The translations under genes were made by a program, and so were the position numbers. Source: Fidelibacterota bacterium (GTDB lineage Bacteria > Fidelibacterota > Marinisomatia > SCGC-AAA003-L08 > TS1B11). From it: a stretch of DNA of 64,000 bases. The notes below the pieces were generated by a model. The model was not told the origin of the DNA and did no database searches. It worked only from the letters and a program-made list of their open reading frames with translations. Positions 15,740 to 25,047 of this stretch are shown here, in pieces; within the stretch, counting starts at the first letter, position 1, and every line of letters begins with the position of its first letter. The stretch covers positions 62,001-126,000 of the forward strand of contig SCKI01000006.1 in the NCBI GenBank assembly GCA_004124295.1, given 5' to 3'.

Positions 15740-16345
15740 TTACATGCCCATCTTGCCGGGGGCCACTTCGTTGCCCTCGCTTAAAGAGTGGACATACATA
15801 TTCAGGGCGTGGGACTTATCGCCGTTCAACGGCAGACGATACTGGCCGCCCACAAACATGCGTAGGCAGTTATTGTTCATCTGCGCCAGGCTGATCACGC
15901 TGGCATTGGGCACCTTGAACTTGGGGAATGTCGCCGCCGCATTCGTCAGGGAAGGAATTGGAATCTTCCAGCCCGGATAGCCCATCATGGCCGGGATCTC
16001 GGCCTCGCCGCCGGTGGTGCCGCCACTGGGATGGCAACTGTTGCAGCTGAGGCCACGGGTTGCGCCTGCCAGGGCCGGATCGTTGTAAAGTTCCTCACCA
16101 AGCGCCAGGGTCTCCTGCTGCTTCATCATGACGTGCTTCATCATGGCTTCCATGTCACCCATCATCTTCATGCCCATGTCGATGTTGGCCAGGGCCACAT
16201 CCATAGTGAGGGGCGCATCGGCTTCAGCCGGGGGACCCGCCTTAGCCATCTCACCTTTCATAGCGGCCTTGTGCGCCATGCAGCCGCCGGCAAACAGGAT
16301 CGTCAGCCCCATTAGAGTCAGGTTACGTGCGATTCTTCGATTCAT
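15740..16345 (-). CDS. Mono-heme cytochrome c lipoprotein
   Basis: The start ATG at 16345 follows tggaggagcggtctg, a good ribosome site; the longer frame is not supported. The 201-residue protein has a lipobox (ILFAGGCMAHKA). A methionine- and lysine-rich stretch follows (NIDMGMKMMGDMEAMMKHVM). One heme motif, CNSCHPSGG, lies about residue 112. The C-terminal NCLRMFVGGQYRLPLNGDKS and MYVHSLSEG resemble SoxA/thiosulfate-dehydrogenase-type cytochromes. It completes the exported redox cluster with the cytochrome and cupredoxin genes downstream. The methionine-rich segment could bind copper, by inference only. Confidence 0.85.
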   Translation of the reverse strand: MNRRIARNLTLMGLTILFAGGCMAHKAAMKGEMAKAGPPAEADAPLTMDVALANIDMGMKMMGDMEAMMKHVMMKQQETLALGEELYNDPALAGATRGLSCNSCHPSGGTTGGEAEIPAMMGYPGWKIPIPSLTNAAATFPKFKVPNASVISLAQMNNNCLRMFVGGQYRLPLNGDKSHALNMYVHSLSEGNEVAPGKMGM

Positions 16346-16507
16346 CAGACCGCTCCTCCAAAATGTAATTTTATGAACAGACAAGTGTAACACGGCGCCG
16401 GGTGGTCTGGCCGTCACTGCTGCGACAATTTTGCTGATGGCAGCGTTGGAAAATGGAGCCGATCAGCCTTTCCGGCCACCGGCAGCCCGGCAGCAAATCA
16501 GCCTGCC

Positions 16508-17359
16508 CTACGGCTGGGGGTAGACCGGGACGAAATCTTCGGGGTAGACACCGTAGAGCCGCGCGTTTGAAACTGACCCTTCGAGAGGTTTCGGGTTATT
16601 AAAGTAGATGGCGTTCCAGCCGGCCACTTCCATGACGTAGCTCAGCCCCGGCCTGAGCCTGATGCGCTGCCGCGTCCCTTCGGTCAGCGATCCATCACGG
16701 TTGAGGGTGCTTTTGATATATTGGATGGTCCCGGCCGGGAGCTGGTACTTGTAGGCGTAAACGGCATGGCCGTATTGTCGCGTGCCGCTGCGCGAAACTT
16801 CCACCAGGTGATCCTCCAGCGATTCGAGATTTTCGCCGTCCAGCAGAAATACTCCGTGGGCCATCTGCAGCCAGCCGTATAGCCGGTCGAGAAACTGGTA
16901 GCGTTGCTGCAGCCCGTCAGGGGAAGGCACAAGCCAGATCATAATATGGAAGGTGGCCGTCTCAGCCTCCGCGAGAGGCAGGACCGTTTTGACTCTGCCC
17001 ACCAGCACCACCGAGTAGGTGCCGTCCTCACCGTAGCCGTTGTCGATGATCTGGAAGCCGGGCAGCAGGACCGCCTCAGCCTGGGCTTCGACGTAGTCGT
17101 ACACCGCCTGAAAATTTTCGACGGTGGTCTTCGACTCAATTTTGATGCCCGCCCGCTCGCAGGCCTGCCGCTTGGCATCCAGAATAGCCTCGAGGCGGTC
17201 TTTCTGGGCGCCGTCACGCTGGGCGTCGCTGATGCCGCGGACCCCCACATCGATGATTTCCTGGGCCATCAGGCCCGAGGTTAGCAGGATAAGGACCGCC
17301 GCCCGGAAGACCCGCCGCCGGCGCAGCTCGGCAATGAAGGTGGCGAGGGTCGAGGCCAT
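16508..17359 (-). CDS. Exported protein of unknown function with transplanted FIAELRRRRVFR N-terminus
   Basis: The start ATG at 17359 overlaps the stop of the TPR gene upstream (TAATG). The 283-residue product opens MASTLATFIAELRRRRVFRA, the N-terminal module of the neighbouring TPR proteins. It then switches at once to a signal-peptide-like stretch (AVLILLTSGLMAQE) and an LPP20-like segment (RLEAILDAKRQACERAGIKI). The C-terminal beta-rich part is not recognised. It therefore looks like a fusion between the shared 5' cassette and an unrelated exported protein. Function unknown. It is probably the last gene of a three-gene run. Confidence 0.75.
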   Translation of the reverse strand: MASTLATFIAELRRRRVFRAAVLILLTSGLMAQEIIDVGVRGISDAQRDGAQKDRLEAILDAKRQACERAGIKIESKTTVENFQAVYDYVEAQAEAVLLPGFQIIDNGYGEDGTYSVVLVGRVKTVLPLAEAETATFHIMIWLVPSPDGLQQRYQFLDRLYGWLQMAHGVFLLDGENLESLEDHLVEVSRSGTRQYGHAVYAYKYQLPAGTIQYIKSTLNRDGSLTEGTRQRIRLRPGLSYVMEVAGWNAIYFNNPKPLEGSVSNARLYGVYPEDFVPVYPQP

Positions 17360-19770
17360 TATTCCGGCGCCCTTGCCATCTCCGCCAGCCGCTGCCGCGC
17401 GTCTTCCAGCAGGGGGCGCAGCTCCAGATCGCAATCCTGCCATAATTCGACAAAACGGGCATAGTGCTCCCTGGCCGCCGCCGGATCGCCCAGGCGCTCG
17501 TAAATCTCGCCCCTCCGCAGATGGGCTATTGGGCTGAAGACTTGCTCGTAGCCTGAGGTCCCGACCAGATTGTCATACCATTGCAGCGCTTCCTGGTACC
17601 GGCCAACCCGGCCCAACAGTTCTGCCCGTCTGAAACGCTCCAGGGCCTGGGAACCGAACGGTGACGCAAAGGCTAGGTGGTACCACATCTCCGAGCGCAT
17701 CTGCTCGAGAGCCGCCAGGGCTTCCGCTGTATCCTGCTGCTCCATGTGCATAAAAGATAAAATGCCGAGGGTCATGTCGTTCGCCAGGGAGCCGCCGCCC
17801 GGAGGGAGGCTGATGTCGGCCAACTGTCCGGCTATCAGTCCGGCTCGCCGGGTTTCGCCCAACTGAACGTGTATCAGGCCCAGCAGATAGCTTTTCAGCA
17901 TCGGATGAAATTCATTGTGCACGTTGAACCATGAACTGGGGCTATTGCTGGGGGGTATCTCATCCGTATTCAGGCTTTCCAGATCAGCCCTGAGGGATTG
18001 CAGTCTCTGGTGATCCACCGGCAAGAATGGTATCAGCGAAAAGAGGGCCTCAAACTCGAGCGCAGCGACAGCATCAATCGTTTTCAGGGTTTGTAACTGG
18101 GCCCGGGCTGCCTGCCACTGGCCGCGGATCAAATGCAGCTGTGCCAGCGCTACATAACCGACCCGCCGGGCCTCAATGGACCGTGACTCGTTCGTCATGA
18201 GACCGGCCAGCCGCATGGCTCCCGGGACGTTTTCCGTCCAGGTGGTGGCAACCCAGAGGGCGAAGGCGAGCTCAAGATCGCTGGCCCCGGAGAGCTCGGC
18301 GATCATCCGGTCTTCGTCTGGCCGATTCCCGTGAGCTAGAGCCTGGATGGCCAGAATCTCCTGACTTCGATCCCCTGCCGGGCTCAAGGCCATCACCATG
18401 CCAATGACCGAATCCATTGGGGCCAATTCCCCCTTAAGGGAAAACAACCGGATCAGGTGCAGCAGAGCGGTGGTGTGGTTGGGTTCCAGTGCGAGCACGC
18501 GTTCGAACGCTTCCGACGACTCCGCCACGGGGCGGCCGTGGAGTACATTGGTATGAAATTGTATTTCACCCAGCTGCATCCAGGCTTCGATATCTTCCGG
18601 ATAAGTACCCAGGATGGAGCGGTACAGCCGCTCCGCTTTGCCGTGGGCACCCTGCCGCCAGAGAAGGAAAGCCTCCAGCAGTTGCCGGTTATGATCCGAT
18701 AGCCGGTCAGCGTGGCGGTAAGCCCGCTCGGCGGCGGTCTGGGCCAGCGTCATCCGGGTTAGAAAATCCGCCGCAATGCTCAGCCGGTAATCGGCCAAGG
18801 CGTAGAGGCTGTCCTGCGAGAGCGCCAGCTCAAATGCGGACAGGGCGGTTTCGAACAGACCGGCTCGCATGGCGTGCTCGCCTTCAAGGTAAGCTTTGAG
18901 CGCCGGCAGGGAAGCGGTGGTCATACCGGCAACTTGCCTGAAACGACTACCCGGTCCTTCAATCTGGCCCACCAGAAGCTGACTCACTACTTCGTCTACC
19001 ATGGCGAATATCTCGCTTGCGTCGCCCTCTGCCGTCCCCCGGGCCACGGCTTCCACACCCAGCAGGGGGTCGTAAAGTGATGCATCCAGATGCAGCCGTG
19101 CACCTACGGCGACAATGTTACCCAAAACGAAGAGATCAGCGTCAAAATAACGGGCGATGTCCCGGCCCTGCTCCGGGTCGGATTTGGTGGCCCCCCGCTG
19201 GTCCAGATAGCCCAGCACAGCTCTGGGATCAATGCTCCGCCAGTCGCCACCGCCGTCCAGCTTGGTGCTCATCAGGTCGACCATCCCAGCTCCCAGGTAG
19301 GCGTACTCCTCGGCTCCCTGTACCGAGAAGGGGAGTACTGCAACCGACTTGACGAATTCTGCTCCAGTGACAGAGCTTTCATATTTCCCCTCGCCGCCCC
19401 ACCTTCCCCATATGCCGAATGCGATGGCCAGGATCGTGACTGCAACCAAGGCCCGGTTGCTGGTGAATGGCTTGCCGCTGCCGGTTTGAACCGTCCCAAC
19501 CCCGTCACCCGGAGGCTCTCGAAGGGTGTCCTTTGTCCGGACGATCCCCTCGGGGGTGATGTCGAATACCCAGGCCAGGCCCATAGCGACGGGGAAGCCG
19601 AGGGCCAGCAAGGTGATCACCAACCGGCTGACCCAGGCCGGGATGCCCATGACTTCAAAGGTGCCGTCGATGATCTGCACGATGACGAAGGCGATGCCGC
19701 CATAGAAGGCCGCCACCCGGAATACCCGCCGGCGGCGCAGCTCCGCGATGAAGGTGGAGAGGGAGGGCAT
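17359..19770 (-). CDS. Membrane-anchored TPR protein with FlgO/TolB-like domain
   Basis: The protein has 803 residues. The N-terminus MPSLSTFIAELRRRRVFRVA leads into two or three membrane segments (FYGGIAFVIVQIIDGTFEVM, VITLLALGFPVAMGLAWVF). A FlgO/TolB-like domain follows from about residue 135 (SVAVLPFSVQGAEEYAYLGA), then many TPR helices (about 300-790, for example YRSILGTYPEDIEAWMQLGE). Paralogues here carry a cyclase domain in front; this one does not. The topology suggests a membrane sensor or scaffold. Its stop overlaps the next gene, and its own start overlaps the stop of the upstream TPR gene, so the three are co-translated. Confidence 0.85.
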   Translation of the reverse strand: MPSLSTFIAELRRRRVFRVAAFYGGIAFVIVQIIDGTFEVMGIPAWVSRLVITLLALGFPVAMGLAWVFDITPEGIVRTKDTLREPPGDGVGTVQTGSGKPFTSNRALVAVTILAIAFGIWGRWGGEGKYESSVTGAEFVKSVAVLPFSVQGAEEYAYLGAGMVDLMSTKLDGGGDWRSIDPRAVLGYLDQRGATKSDPEQGRDIARYFDADLFVLGNIVAVGARLHLDASLYDPLLGVEAVARGTAEGDASEIFAMVDEVVSQLLVGQIEGPGSRFRQVAGMTTASLPALKAYLEGEHAMRAGLFETALSAFELALSQDSLYALADYRLSIAADFLTRMTLAQTAAERAYRHADRLSDHNRQLLEAFLLWRQGAHGKAERLYRSILGTYPEDIEAWMQLGEIQFHTNVLHGRPVAESSEAFERVLALEPNHTTALLHLIRLFSLKGELAPMDSVIGMVMALSPAGDRSQEILAIQALAHGNRPDEDRMIAELSGASDLELAFALWVATTWTENVPGAMRLAGLMTNESRSIEARRVGYVALAQLHLIRGQWQAARAQLQTLKTIDAVAALEFEALFSLIPFLPVDHQRLQSLRADLESLNTDEIPPSNSPSSWFNVHNEFHPMLKSYLLGLIHVQLGETRRAGLIAGQLADISLPPGGGSLANDMTLGILSFMHMEQQDTAEALAALEQMRSEMWYHLAFASPFGSQALERFRRAELLGRVGRYQEALQWYDNLVGTSGYEQVFSPIAHLRRGEIYERLGDPAAAREHYARFVELWQDCDLELRPLLEDARQRLAEMARAPE

Positions 19771-21599
19771 TAGCGGTTTGGATAATTCATTTTTTCGAGA
19801 AGACGCTCAAACCGGGGATGATCGCGCAAGCCTTCATACTCGATACCTAGCGGCTCGAATGCCATGCTCGTATCGTGCTCTCTCAGCCCCCGCTCCAGCC
19901 AATTCAATGCTTTCTCATTTTGCCCCAACCATGCATATAGCCGCGCGAATCGGGTGGGATGAACGTAACCTGTTAATGAATCTGCAGTAGCCCATTCCAA
20001 ATGCGTAAGCCAATAACCTTCCTTCCCACTCTCCCTTACTCTCAATTCCAGTTCCGCCCGCTTCGCTGAATCCTGATAGGTTCCGGCGGCCTCTTGGAAC
20101 ATTTCGCTCTCCTGGTAGGCCACTCGCAAAACAACAAACGCCCGGGTAAAATCAGGATCGGTATCCAACACACCCCTGCATATTTCGATGGCGCGTTCAA
20201 ATTGACGGGCACTGATGTATTGCTCTGCCCATGCCGTCTTCTTGCCAAGCTCTAATGGATTTCTGCGTACGTCCTCTTCGCCATGGGAGATGGCTTTATC
20301 GTACTGCCCAAGTGCCGAATGAAAAAATTTATCCCCGAGATAGTTCCCCAATTCCTCGGCCTTATCAAAATAGCGCCGGGCCAGGGCCCAATCAAGATCA
20401 TAGAGAAATGCCACCCATCCCAACATTATGTGCCCCAGAATATTATCCGGGTCCAGCTCAATGGCCTTGGTGGCATATTCCCTTACAAGTGGAAATCCAT
20501 CACTGGAGCGGATATGGTCTAACGGCTGGGAAAGCGTAAAATACGCACCTGCCAGTGCGGCGTAGGCTTCCGCATAGGTACTATCAATGCTGATGGCCCT
20601 GAGATAATCGTCCTTAGCCCCTTCATTTGCTTTAATGGTGAATTTTCGTTTCTTGTAATGCCCCCTATACAAAGCATCTACGGCATCCGGATGGACCACG
20701 GACTCCGGCGCAGCAGGCGCAGCCTCCTCTGGAGAGAGGGTTACCTTAATCTCAGTCGCAATGGCCTTGGCCATCTCACTGTGCAGTTTCAATATATCGC
20801 GCAGGTTTCGATCATAACTGTCGGTCCACAGATGGCGCTCAGGCCGGGTGGCCACCAGCTGGATGGTGATGCGCACTCTATCGCCAGCTCGCAATACCGA
20901 GCCCTCGATGACGGCATCGACGTTCAGCTCGGCGGCTATTTCCGGAATAGGTTTGGGGTTGGCTTTGTACCTCATGGTGGAGGTTCGTCCAGTGACCCGC
21001 AGGGCACTGATCTTTGATAGTTCTGCTGTCAATGCCTCCTGCATACCGTCAACGAAGTAGTCCTGCTCCGGGTCGCCGCTGAGATTATCCAGCGGCAGCA
21101 CGGCAATAGTCCGGATAAGACTCGTTCTATCCCGGCCGTCCCGCATCCCGCCCCAGATGCCAAATACGAAAGCGACAGCAATCGTCACTACCAGCATGAT
21201 CGCCAGAGCCCGGTTGCTGATTTCGAGACGGCGAAAAGCCCACGCCAAGCCCATGGCGACGGGGAAGCCGAGGCCCAGCAGGATGATCAGTAGTCGGCTG
21301 ACCCAAGGCGGGATACCCATGACCTCGAAGGTGCTGTCGATGATCTGGATGACGATGAAGGCGATGCCCGCATATACCACGGCCACGCGGATCACCCGGC
21401 GGAGCCTGCCCTCGGCGATAAAAAGGAGTAGAATGATGACCAAGCTGCTGACCCAATCGGGGATGTGGAGAAGCTCAGAGGTGGCGCCCACGGCCTGGAA
21501 CAGGATGAAGGCGACCCCGGCGTACACCGCCGCCACCCGGAAGACCCGCCGGCGGCGGAGCTCGGCGATGAAGGCCGTTAGTCTGGGCTGTTGTGCCAT
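19770..21599 (-). CDS. Membrane TPR/FlgO-domain protein with duplicated N-terminal module
   Basis: The 609-residue protein has the N-terminal membrane module twice. The first copy is AFIAELRRRRVFRVAAVYAG to IPDWVSSLVIILL. The second is FIAEGRLRRVIRVAVVYAGI to IPPWVSRLLIILLGLG. The FlgO/TolB-like domain follows (TIAVLPLDNLSGDPEQDYFV; TGRTSTMRYKANPK; VIEGSVLRAGDRVRI), then TPR repeats to the end. The duplication is in frame and probably adds a membrane hairpin. It is the first gene of the TPR run and starts right after the conserved upstream element shared with other members of this family. Confidence 0.87.
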   Translation of the reverse strand: MAQQPRLTAFIAELRRRRVFRVAAVYAGVAFILFQAVGATSELLHIPDWVSSLVIILLLFIAEGRLRRVIRVAVVYAGIAFIVIQIIDSTFEVMGIPPWVSRLLIILLGLGFPVAMGLAWAFRRLEISNRALAIMLVVTIAVAFVFGIWGGMRDGRDRTSLIRTIAVLPLDNLSGDPEQDYFVDGMQEALTAELSKISALRVTGRTSTMRYKANPKPIPEIAAELNVDAVIEGSVLRAGDRVRITIQLVATRPERHLWTDSYDRNLRDILKLHSEMAKAIATEIKVTLSPEEAAPAAPESVVHPDAVDALYRGHYKKRKFTIKANEGAKDDYLRAISIDSTYAEAYAALAGAYFTLSQPLDHIRSSDGFPLVREYATKAIELDPDNILGHIMLGWVAFLYDLDWALARRYFDKAEELGNYLGDKFFHSALGQYDKAISHGEEDVRRNPLELGKKTAWAEQYISARQFERAIEICRGVLDTDPDFTRAFVVLRVAYQESEMFQEAAGTYQDSAKRAELELRVRESGKEGYWLTHLEWATADSLTGYVHPTRFARLYAWLGQNEKALNWLERGLREHDTSMAFEPLGIEYEGLRDHPRFERLLEKMNYPNR

Positions 21600-21633
21600 C
21601 GTGCTGCGGTGGTAAACCGACGGAATGTAACGG
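21600..21633 (-). promoter_or_regulatory. Conserved upstream element of TPR/cyclase genes, copy A
   Basis: On the minus strand it reads TTACATTCCGTCGGTTTACC, then ACCGCAGCACG directly before the ATG. Near-identical copies stand at 27128-27160 and 33747-33776, with a looser copy at 29431-29462. Confidence 0.6.
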
Positions 21634-21677
21634 TTGGCCGAGGGAAGTGCAAATTGCCGGCCCGGCGGCCGGCAGAA

Positions 21678-22964
21678 CTACCGCGTCAGGCGGTAGATGA
21701 GCAGGGCCGAGAGCTCGATGGAGCGGCCAAACTCGGGAATATCGAGGCTTTCGCCAGGGGTGTGGCCACCCGACCCCACGGCGCCCAGGCCGTCGAGTCC
21801 ATCGACCAGGTCGGCGACGAAGGCAATATCGGCGGCGCCCCGTTCACCGGGATCGAACGGTTCCGCCGGCCCGTACCCCAAGGCCCGGCTGATGCGGTCC
21901 AGCTCGGCCAGCAGCGCGTAGTTGCCCGGCACAGGCGGCATGGCAGGGTAGCGGTCCTCGAAGAATATCTCGGCCGAGGTCTGGGGCAGGCTCCGGGCGA
22001 CGATCCGGCGCATTTTCTCCCGGGCCGCCTCCTTCTGTTCCTCGGTGATAAAGCGCAAACCCCCATCCACGATCACCTTCCGGGCGATGATGTTGGTCTT
22101 GCCGTAGGCACTGCCGGTGGTGGTGGGCGGATCGTAAGCCACATCGGTCCCGCCGACGATTGAGCCGGGATTGAAGGTCAGATATTGCTCCCCCCGGACC
22201 TGTTCGTAAAAGGCGTTCAGGATGCGGCTGGCTTCGAAGATGGCGCCGGCCCCGTAGCGCTTCCCGAATATGTCTGATGAGTGGCCCTGAACACCGGCTA
22301 CCTCCAAGCGCCAGTTGCTGGAGCCCCGGCGGGCGATGGTTCCCGTACCGGGAATGCGGGCCTCGTACCCCAGGGCAATATCGCTCTGTTCGGCGGCGGT
22401 ACGGATATCCCGGCGGGATATGGACAGGGGATAGCCGGGCTTTTCCTCATCCCCATGGAAGGCGATGGTAATCGTGACGCCGTCAAGGTGGCCGGTCTGC
22501 TGCAGGGCCTTGAGGGCATACAGAATGATCACATTGCCGCCGTGCATGTCGTTGACGCCGGGGCCGGTGGCCTGGTCGCCTGCGCGGCGGAATTTCTGGA
22601 AAGGGCTGCGCTTCTCGAAGACGGTATCCAGGTGGCCGATGAGCAGCAGCCGTTTGCCCCGGTTGCCCTTGCGGGTGGCAAACAGGTGGCCGGCCCGCTG
22701 CATGTCGCGGGGCATATCGATCCAGCGGGTATCGAAGCCCAGGCGCCGCAACGGTTTGTCGAAGGCCTTGCCCGACCGCCGGACCCCCTTGAGGTTCAGG
22801 GTGCCGCTGTTGATGTTCACCACCCTCTCCAGGAAGGTGAGGGCCTCGGCGGAGAGGTCCCGGGCGGCCGCGGCAATGCGCTCCTCCTCAGGCGAAAGAG
22901 ACTGGGCGGTGGCGGTGGTCAACAGGACGAGCAGCGCAGTGATAGTGCGGGAAAACTTCAGCAT
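21678..22964 (-). CDS. M20-family metallopeptidase (glutamate carboxypeptidase-like), exported
   Basis: The 428-residue protein has a signal peptide (FSRTITALLVLLTTATAQ). The M20 metal site is visible as LLLIGHLDTVFEKRSPF (His and catalytic Asp), GVNDMHGGNVI (bridging Asp), HGDEEKPG (Glu pair), YEARIPGTG and the final GVGSGGHTPGES-like AVGSGGHTPGES (His). A dimerisation domain lies in the middle (VQGHSSDIFGKRYGAGAI). These zinc exopeptidases release C-terminal residues from peptides or folates, probably here in the periplasm. It is transcribed alone, away from the cyclase gene at 23243. Confidence 0.9.
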   Translation of the reverse strand: MLKFSRTITALLVLLTTATAQSLSPEEERIAAAARDLSAEALTFLERVVNINSGTLNLKGVRRSGKAFDKPLRRLGFDTRWIDMPRDMQRAGHLFATRKGNRGKRLLLIGHLDTVFEKRSPFQKFRRAGDQATGPGVNDMHGGNVIILYALKALQQTGHLDGVTITIAFHGDEEKPGYPLSISRRDIRTAAEQSDIALGYEARIPGTGTIARRGSSNWRLEVAGVQGHSSDIFGKRYGAGAIFEASRILNAFYEQVRGEQYLTFNPGSIVGGTDVAYDPPTTTGSAYGKTNIIARKVIVDGGLRFITEEQKEAAREKMRRIVARSLPQTSAEIFFEDRYPAMPPVPGNYALLAELDRISRALGYGPAEPFDPGERGAADIAFVADLVDGLDGLGAVGSGGHTPGESLDIPEFGRSIELSALLIYRLTR

Positions 22965-23130
22965 ATTTACTGGCCTTCACTGGTTGGGTGGTGGTAAAGC
23001 GGCTGAATATAGGGGCTGGATAGCCTGTCGGCAAAGAGTGGCATGGCCGGCTGAGGTGCTGGGGCGCCTGCTCCATAGCAGTGCGCAGAGTTGCCGAGAC
23101 GTGTTACCCCTTGCAAACTTCATTAATATG

Positions 23131-23210
23131 GGGGCAGATTTATGGTGGCCCCAGCGCAGCGAAACCTGCTCCTGCCAGGATAGTGGAAACCACCATATTG
23201 GGGCTGCCCC
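23131..23210 (+). promoter_or_regulatory. Long imperfect hairpin in the leader of the DUF4242-cyclase gene
   Basis: GGGGCAG (23131-23137) pairs with CTGCCCC (23204-23210), and TATGGTGG (23141-23148) pairs with CCACCATA (23190-23197), separated by small internal loops. It lies 33 nt before the start codon. It could be an attenuator, RNA leader or operator; no known riboswitch class is recognised. Confidence 0.45.
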
Positions 23211-23242
23211 GTAGCGGGTCAATACCGGAGGATAAACAGTAA

Positions 23243-24067
23243 ATGCCGCTTTACATGGATATGCATGAGACCCCCGGCGCGACGGAGGAGGATTTGAAGA
23301 AGGCCCACCTGGCCGATATTGCCATTCAGGATCAATATGGTTGCAACAGTCTGACTTACTGGTTCAATAAGGAGACCGGCACCGCCAACTGCCTTGTGGA
23401 AGCGCCCAATGCGGAGCAGGCCGAAGCCTTGCATAGAGCTTCACACGGGCTTGTGGCCACCAAAATGATTGAGGTCAACAGGGCGGTGGTCGAATCCTTT
23501 ATGGGGCACATTGACCAGACTGCCGCAGCTATTGACCCGGCAACCACCCAAACCGGCTCATCGTTACGCGTCATTCTGTTCACCGATATGGTCGGGTCCA
23601 CGAAAATGACCCAGGCATTAGGTGACGAAGGGGCCATGCAGGTCCTGGAGGTCCACGACACCATTGTCCGGGCGGCTCTCGACACTCATAGGGGCCGCGA
23701 AGTCAAACATACCGGCGATGGCATCATGGCCTCTTTTGCCTCAGTGGCCGGATCGGTAAACAGCGCCATCGAGATGCAGCGCGGCATCAGGGATCATAAC
23801 CAGGCCAGCAGCGGCACGAATCTCCAGGTGAGAATCGGGCTGTCCGCAGGTGAGCCGGTGGAACAGAATCGGGACCTTTTCGGCACGTCCGTCCAACTGG
23901 CGGCACGCATTTGCGACCATGCCGCTGCTGATGAAATACTGGTGTCTCACACTGTTCAGGAATTGAGCGCCGGCAAAGGCTTCGAGTTTGGCCCAACCGA
24001 TGATGTGTTGTTCAAAGGTTTTGATGCGCCCACGAAATTGAGCCTGGTCGTCTGGCGGGCCAACTAG
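23243..24067 (+). CDS. Class III nucleotidyl cyclase with N-terminal DUF4242 domain
   Basis: The 274-residue protein joins two domains. Residues 1-85 (MPLYMDMHETPGATEEDLKK ... TYWFNKETGTANCLVEAPNA) are a DUF4242 domain, a fold whose studied members can bind nickel. Residues about 105-270 form a class III cyclase catalytic domain: VILFTDMVGSTKMTQALGDE with the metal-binding aspartates (FTDMVGS, KHTGDGIMASF). AVRIGLSAGEP-like VRIGLSAGEP and the substrate region follow. It has no membrane segment, so the product should be a cytoplasmic cyclase with its own sensor. It is preceded by a good GGAG site and a hairpin leader. Whether it makes cAMP or cGMP, or whether metal controls it, is not shown by sequence. 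Confidence 0.88.
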   Translation: MPLYMDMHETPGATEEDLKKAHLADIAIQDQYGCNSLTYWFNKETGTANCLVEAPNAEQAEALHRASHGLVATKMIEVNRAVVESFMGHIDQTAAAIDPATTQTGSSLRVILFTDMVGSTKMTQALGDEGAMQVLEVHDTIVRAALDTHRGREVKHTGDGIMASFASVAGSVNSAIEMQRGIRDHNQASSGTNLQVRIGLSAGEPVEQNRDLFGTSVQLAARICDHAAADEILVSHTVQELSAGKGFEFGPTDDVLFKGFDAPTKLSLVVWRAN

Positions 24068-24082
24068 GGCGGGGGCGGCGCG

Positions 24083-24925
24083 ATGCAGGGCCGGACCGTG
24101 ATTATCACCGGCGCCAACACGGGCATCGGTAAAGAGACCGCCCGGGAGCTGGCCCGCATGGGGGCCGGGGTGGCCCTGGTTTGCCGCAGTGCATCGAGGG
24201 GCGCAGCGGCCCGGCAGGAGATCAGCGCCGATACAGGCAGCGACAAGATCACGTTGCACCTGGCGGATTTTGGCTCACTTGCGCAGGTGCGCAGCCTGGC
24301 CACGGAGCTGCAGGCCGCCTATCCGGTCATTGACGTCCTGGTGAACAATGCCGGGCTTGTCCTGCCCAAGCGGATGACCTCAGAAGATGGGCACGAGATG
24401 ACGTTTGCAGTGAACCATCTGGCGCCGTTCCTGCTGACCAACCTGCTGCTGGAAAATATCCAGGCGGCCCCGGCCGGCAGGATTATCAATGTTTCCTCGA
24501 CGTCTCACAAGTCGGGGACGATCCATCGCGATGATTTGAACCTCTCCCCGAAGTATAGCGCCATGCAGGCATATAGCCAGTCCAAACTGGCGAATGTGCT
24601 CTTCACCCGCGAATTGGCGCGCCGCCTGGGGGGCCACGGGGTGACCGCCAACGCCCTGCATCCGGGGGTGGTGGCGACCGATTTTGGCCGCGATTTCACC
24701 GGTGTGGTGAAAATACTATTCCGGTTTTTCCGTCTATTTTTCATCGGAGCGGCCAAAGGGGCGCGCACCAGCATCTATCTGGCATCCTCAACCGAGGTCG
24801 ATGGCATCACAGGTGAATATTTCGATAAGTGCAAGGTAGCCAAAACCGCGCCGTTGGCCCGGGACATGGACCTGGCCGCCTGGCTATGGGCGGAAAGTGA
24901 GCGGCTGGTAGGGCTGGAACAGTAG
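24083..24925 (+). CDS. Short-chain dehydrogenase/reductase (retinol dehydrogenase-like)
   Basis: The 280-residue Rossmann oxidoreductase has the cofactor motif TGANTGIGKE near the N-terminus. NNAG appears as VLVNNAGLVLPKR, the catalytic Ser in NVSSTSHKSG, and the catalytic YxxxK in AYSQSKLAN. HPGVVATDF follows. The pattern matches the retinol-dehydrogenase/WW-oxidoreductase type of classical SDRs, which use NADP(H). It starts 15 bp after the cyclase gene on the same strand, so they are probably cotranscribed. The substrate is unknown. Confidence 0.92.
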   Translation: MQGRTVIITGANTGIGKETARELARMGAGVALVCRSASRGAAARQEISADTGSDKITLHLADFGSLAQVRSLATELQAAYPVIDVLVNNAGLVLPKRMTSEDGHEMTFAVNHLAPFLLTNLLLENIQAAPAGRIINVSSTSHKSGTIHRDDLNLSPKYSAMQAYSQSKLANVLFTRELARRLGGHGVTANALHPGVVATDFGRDFTGVVKILFRFFRLFFIGAAKGARTSIYLASSTEVDGITGEYFDKCKVAKTAPLARDMDLAAWLWAESERLVGLEQ

Positions 24926-25047
24926 CAGTTGGCAGTGGCAGACGCAGCGTGGCCAAGCGCCTACCCCGCCTCCGCTAGGTGGCGGACAAATAGTGGGGGC
25001 ACCCGTTGGCCGGAGAGCGGCGCTGAATCGGACGGGAGCTGTGGGAT
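24923..25047. repeat. Degenerate gcagttggcagt spacer
   Basis: The spacer between convergent genes starts with agtagcagttggcagtggca, a word family also seen near 4385, 51350, 53580 and 55735, followed by a palindromic ccgcctccgctaggtggcgg stretch. No gene is seen. Confidence 0.55.
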
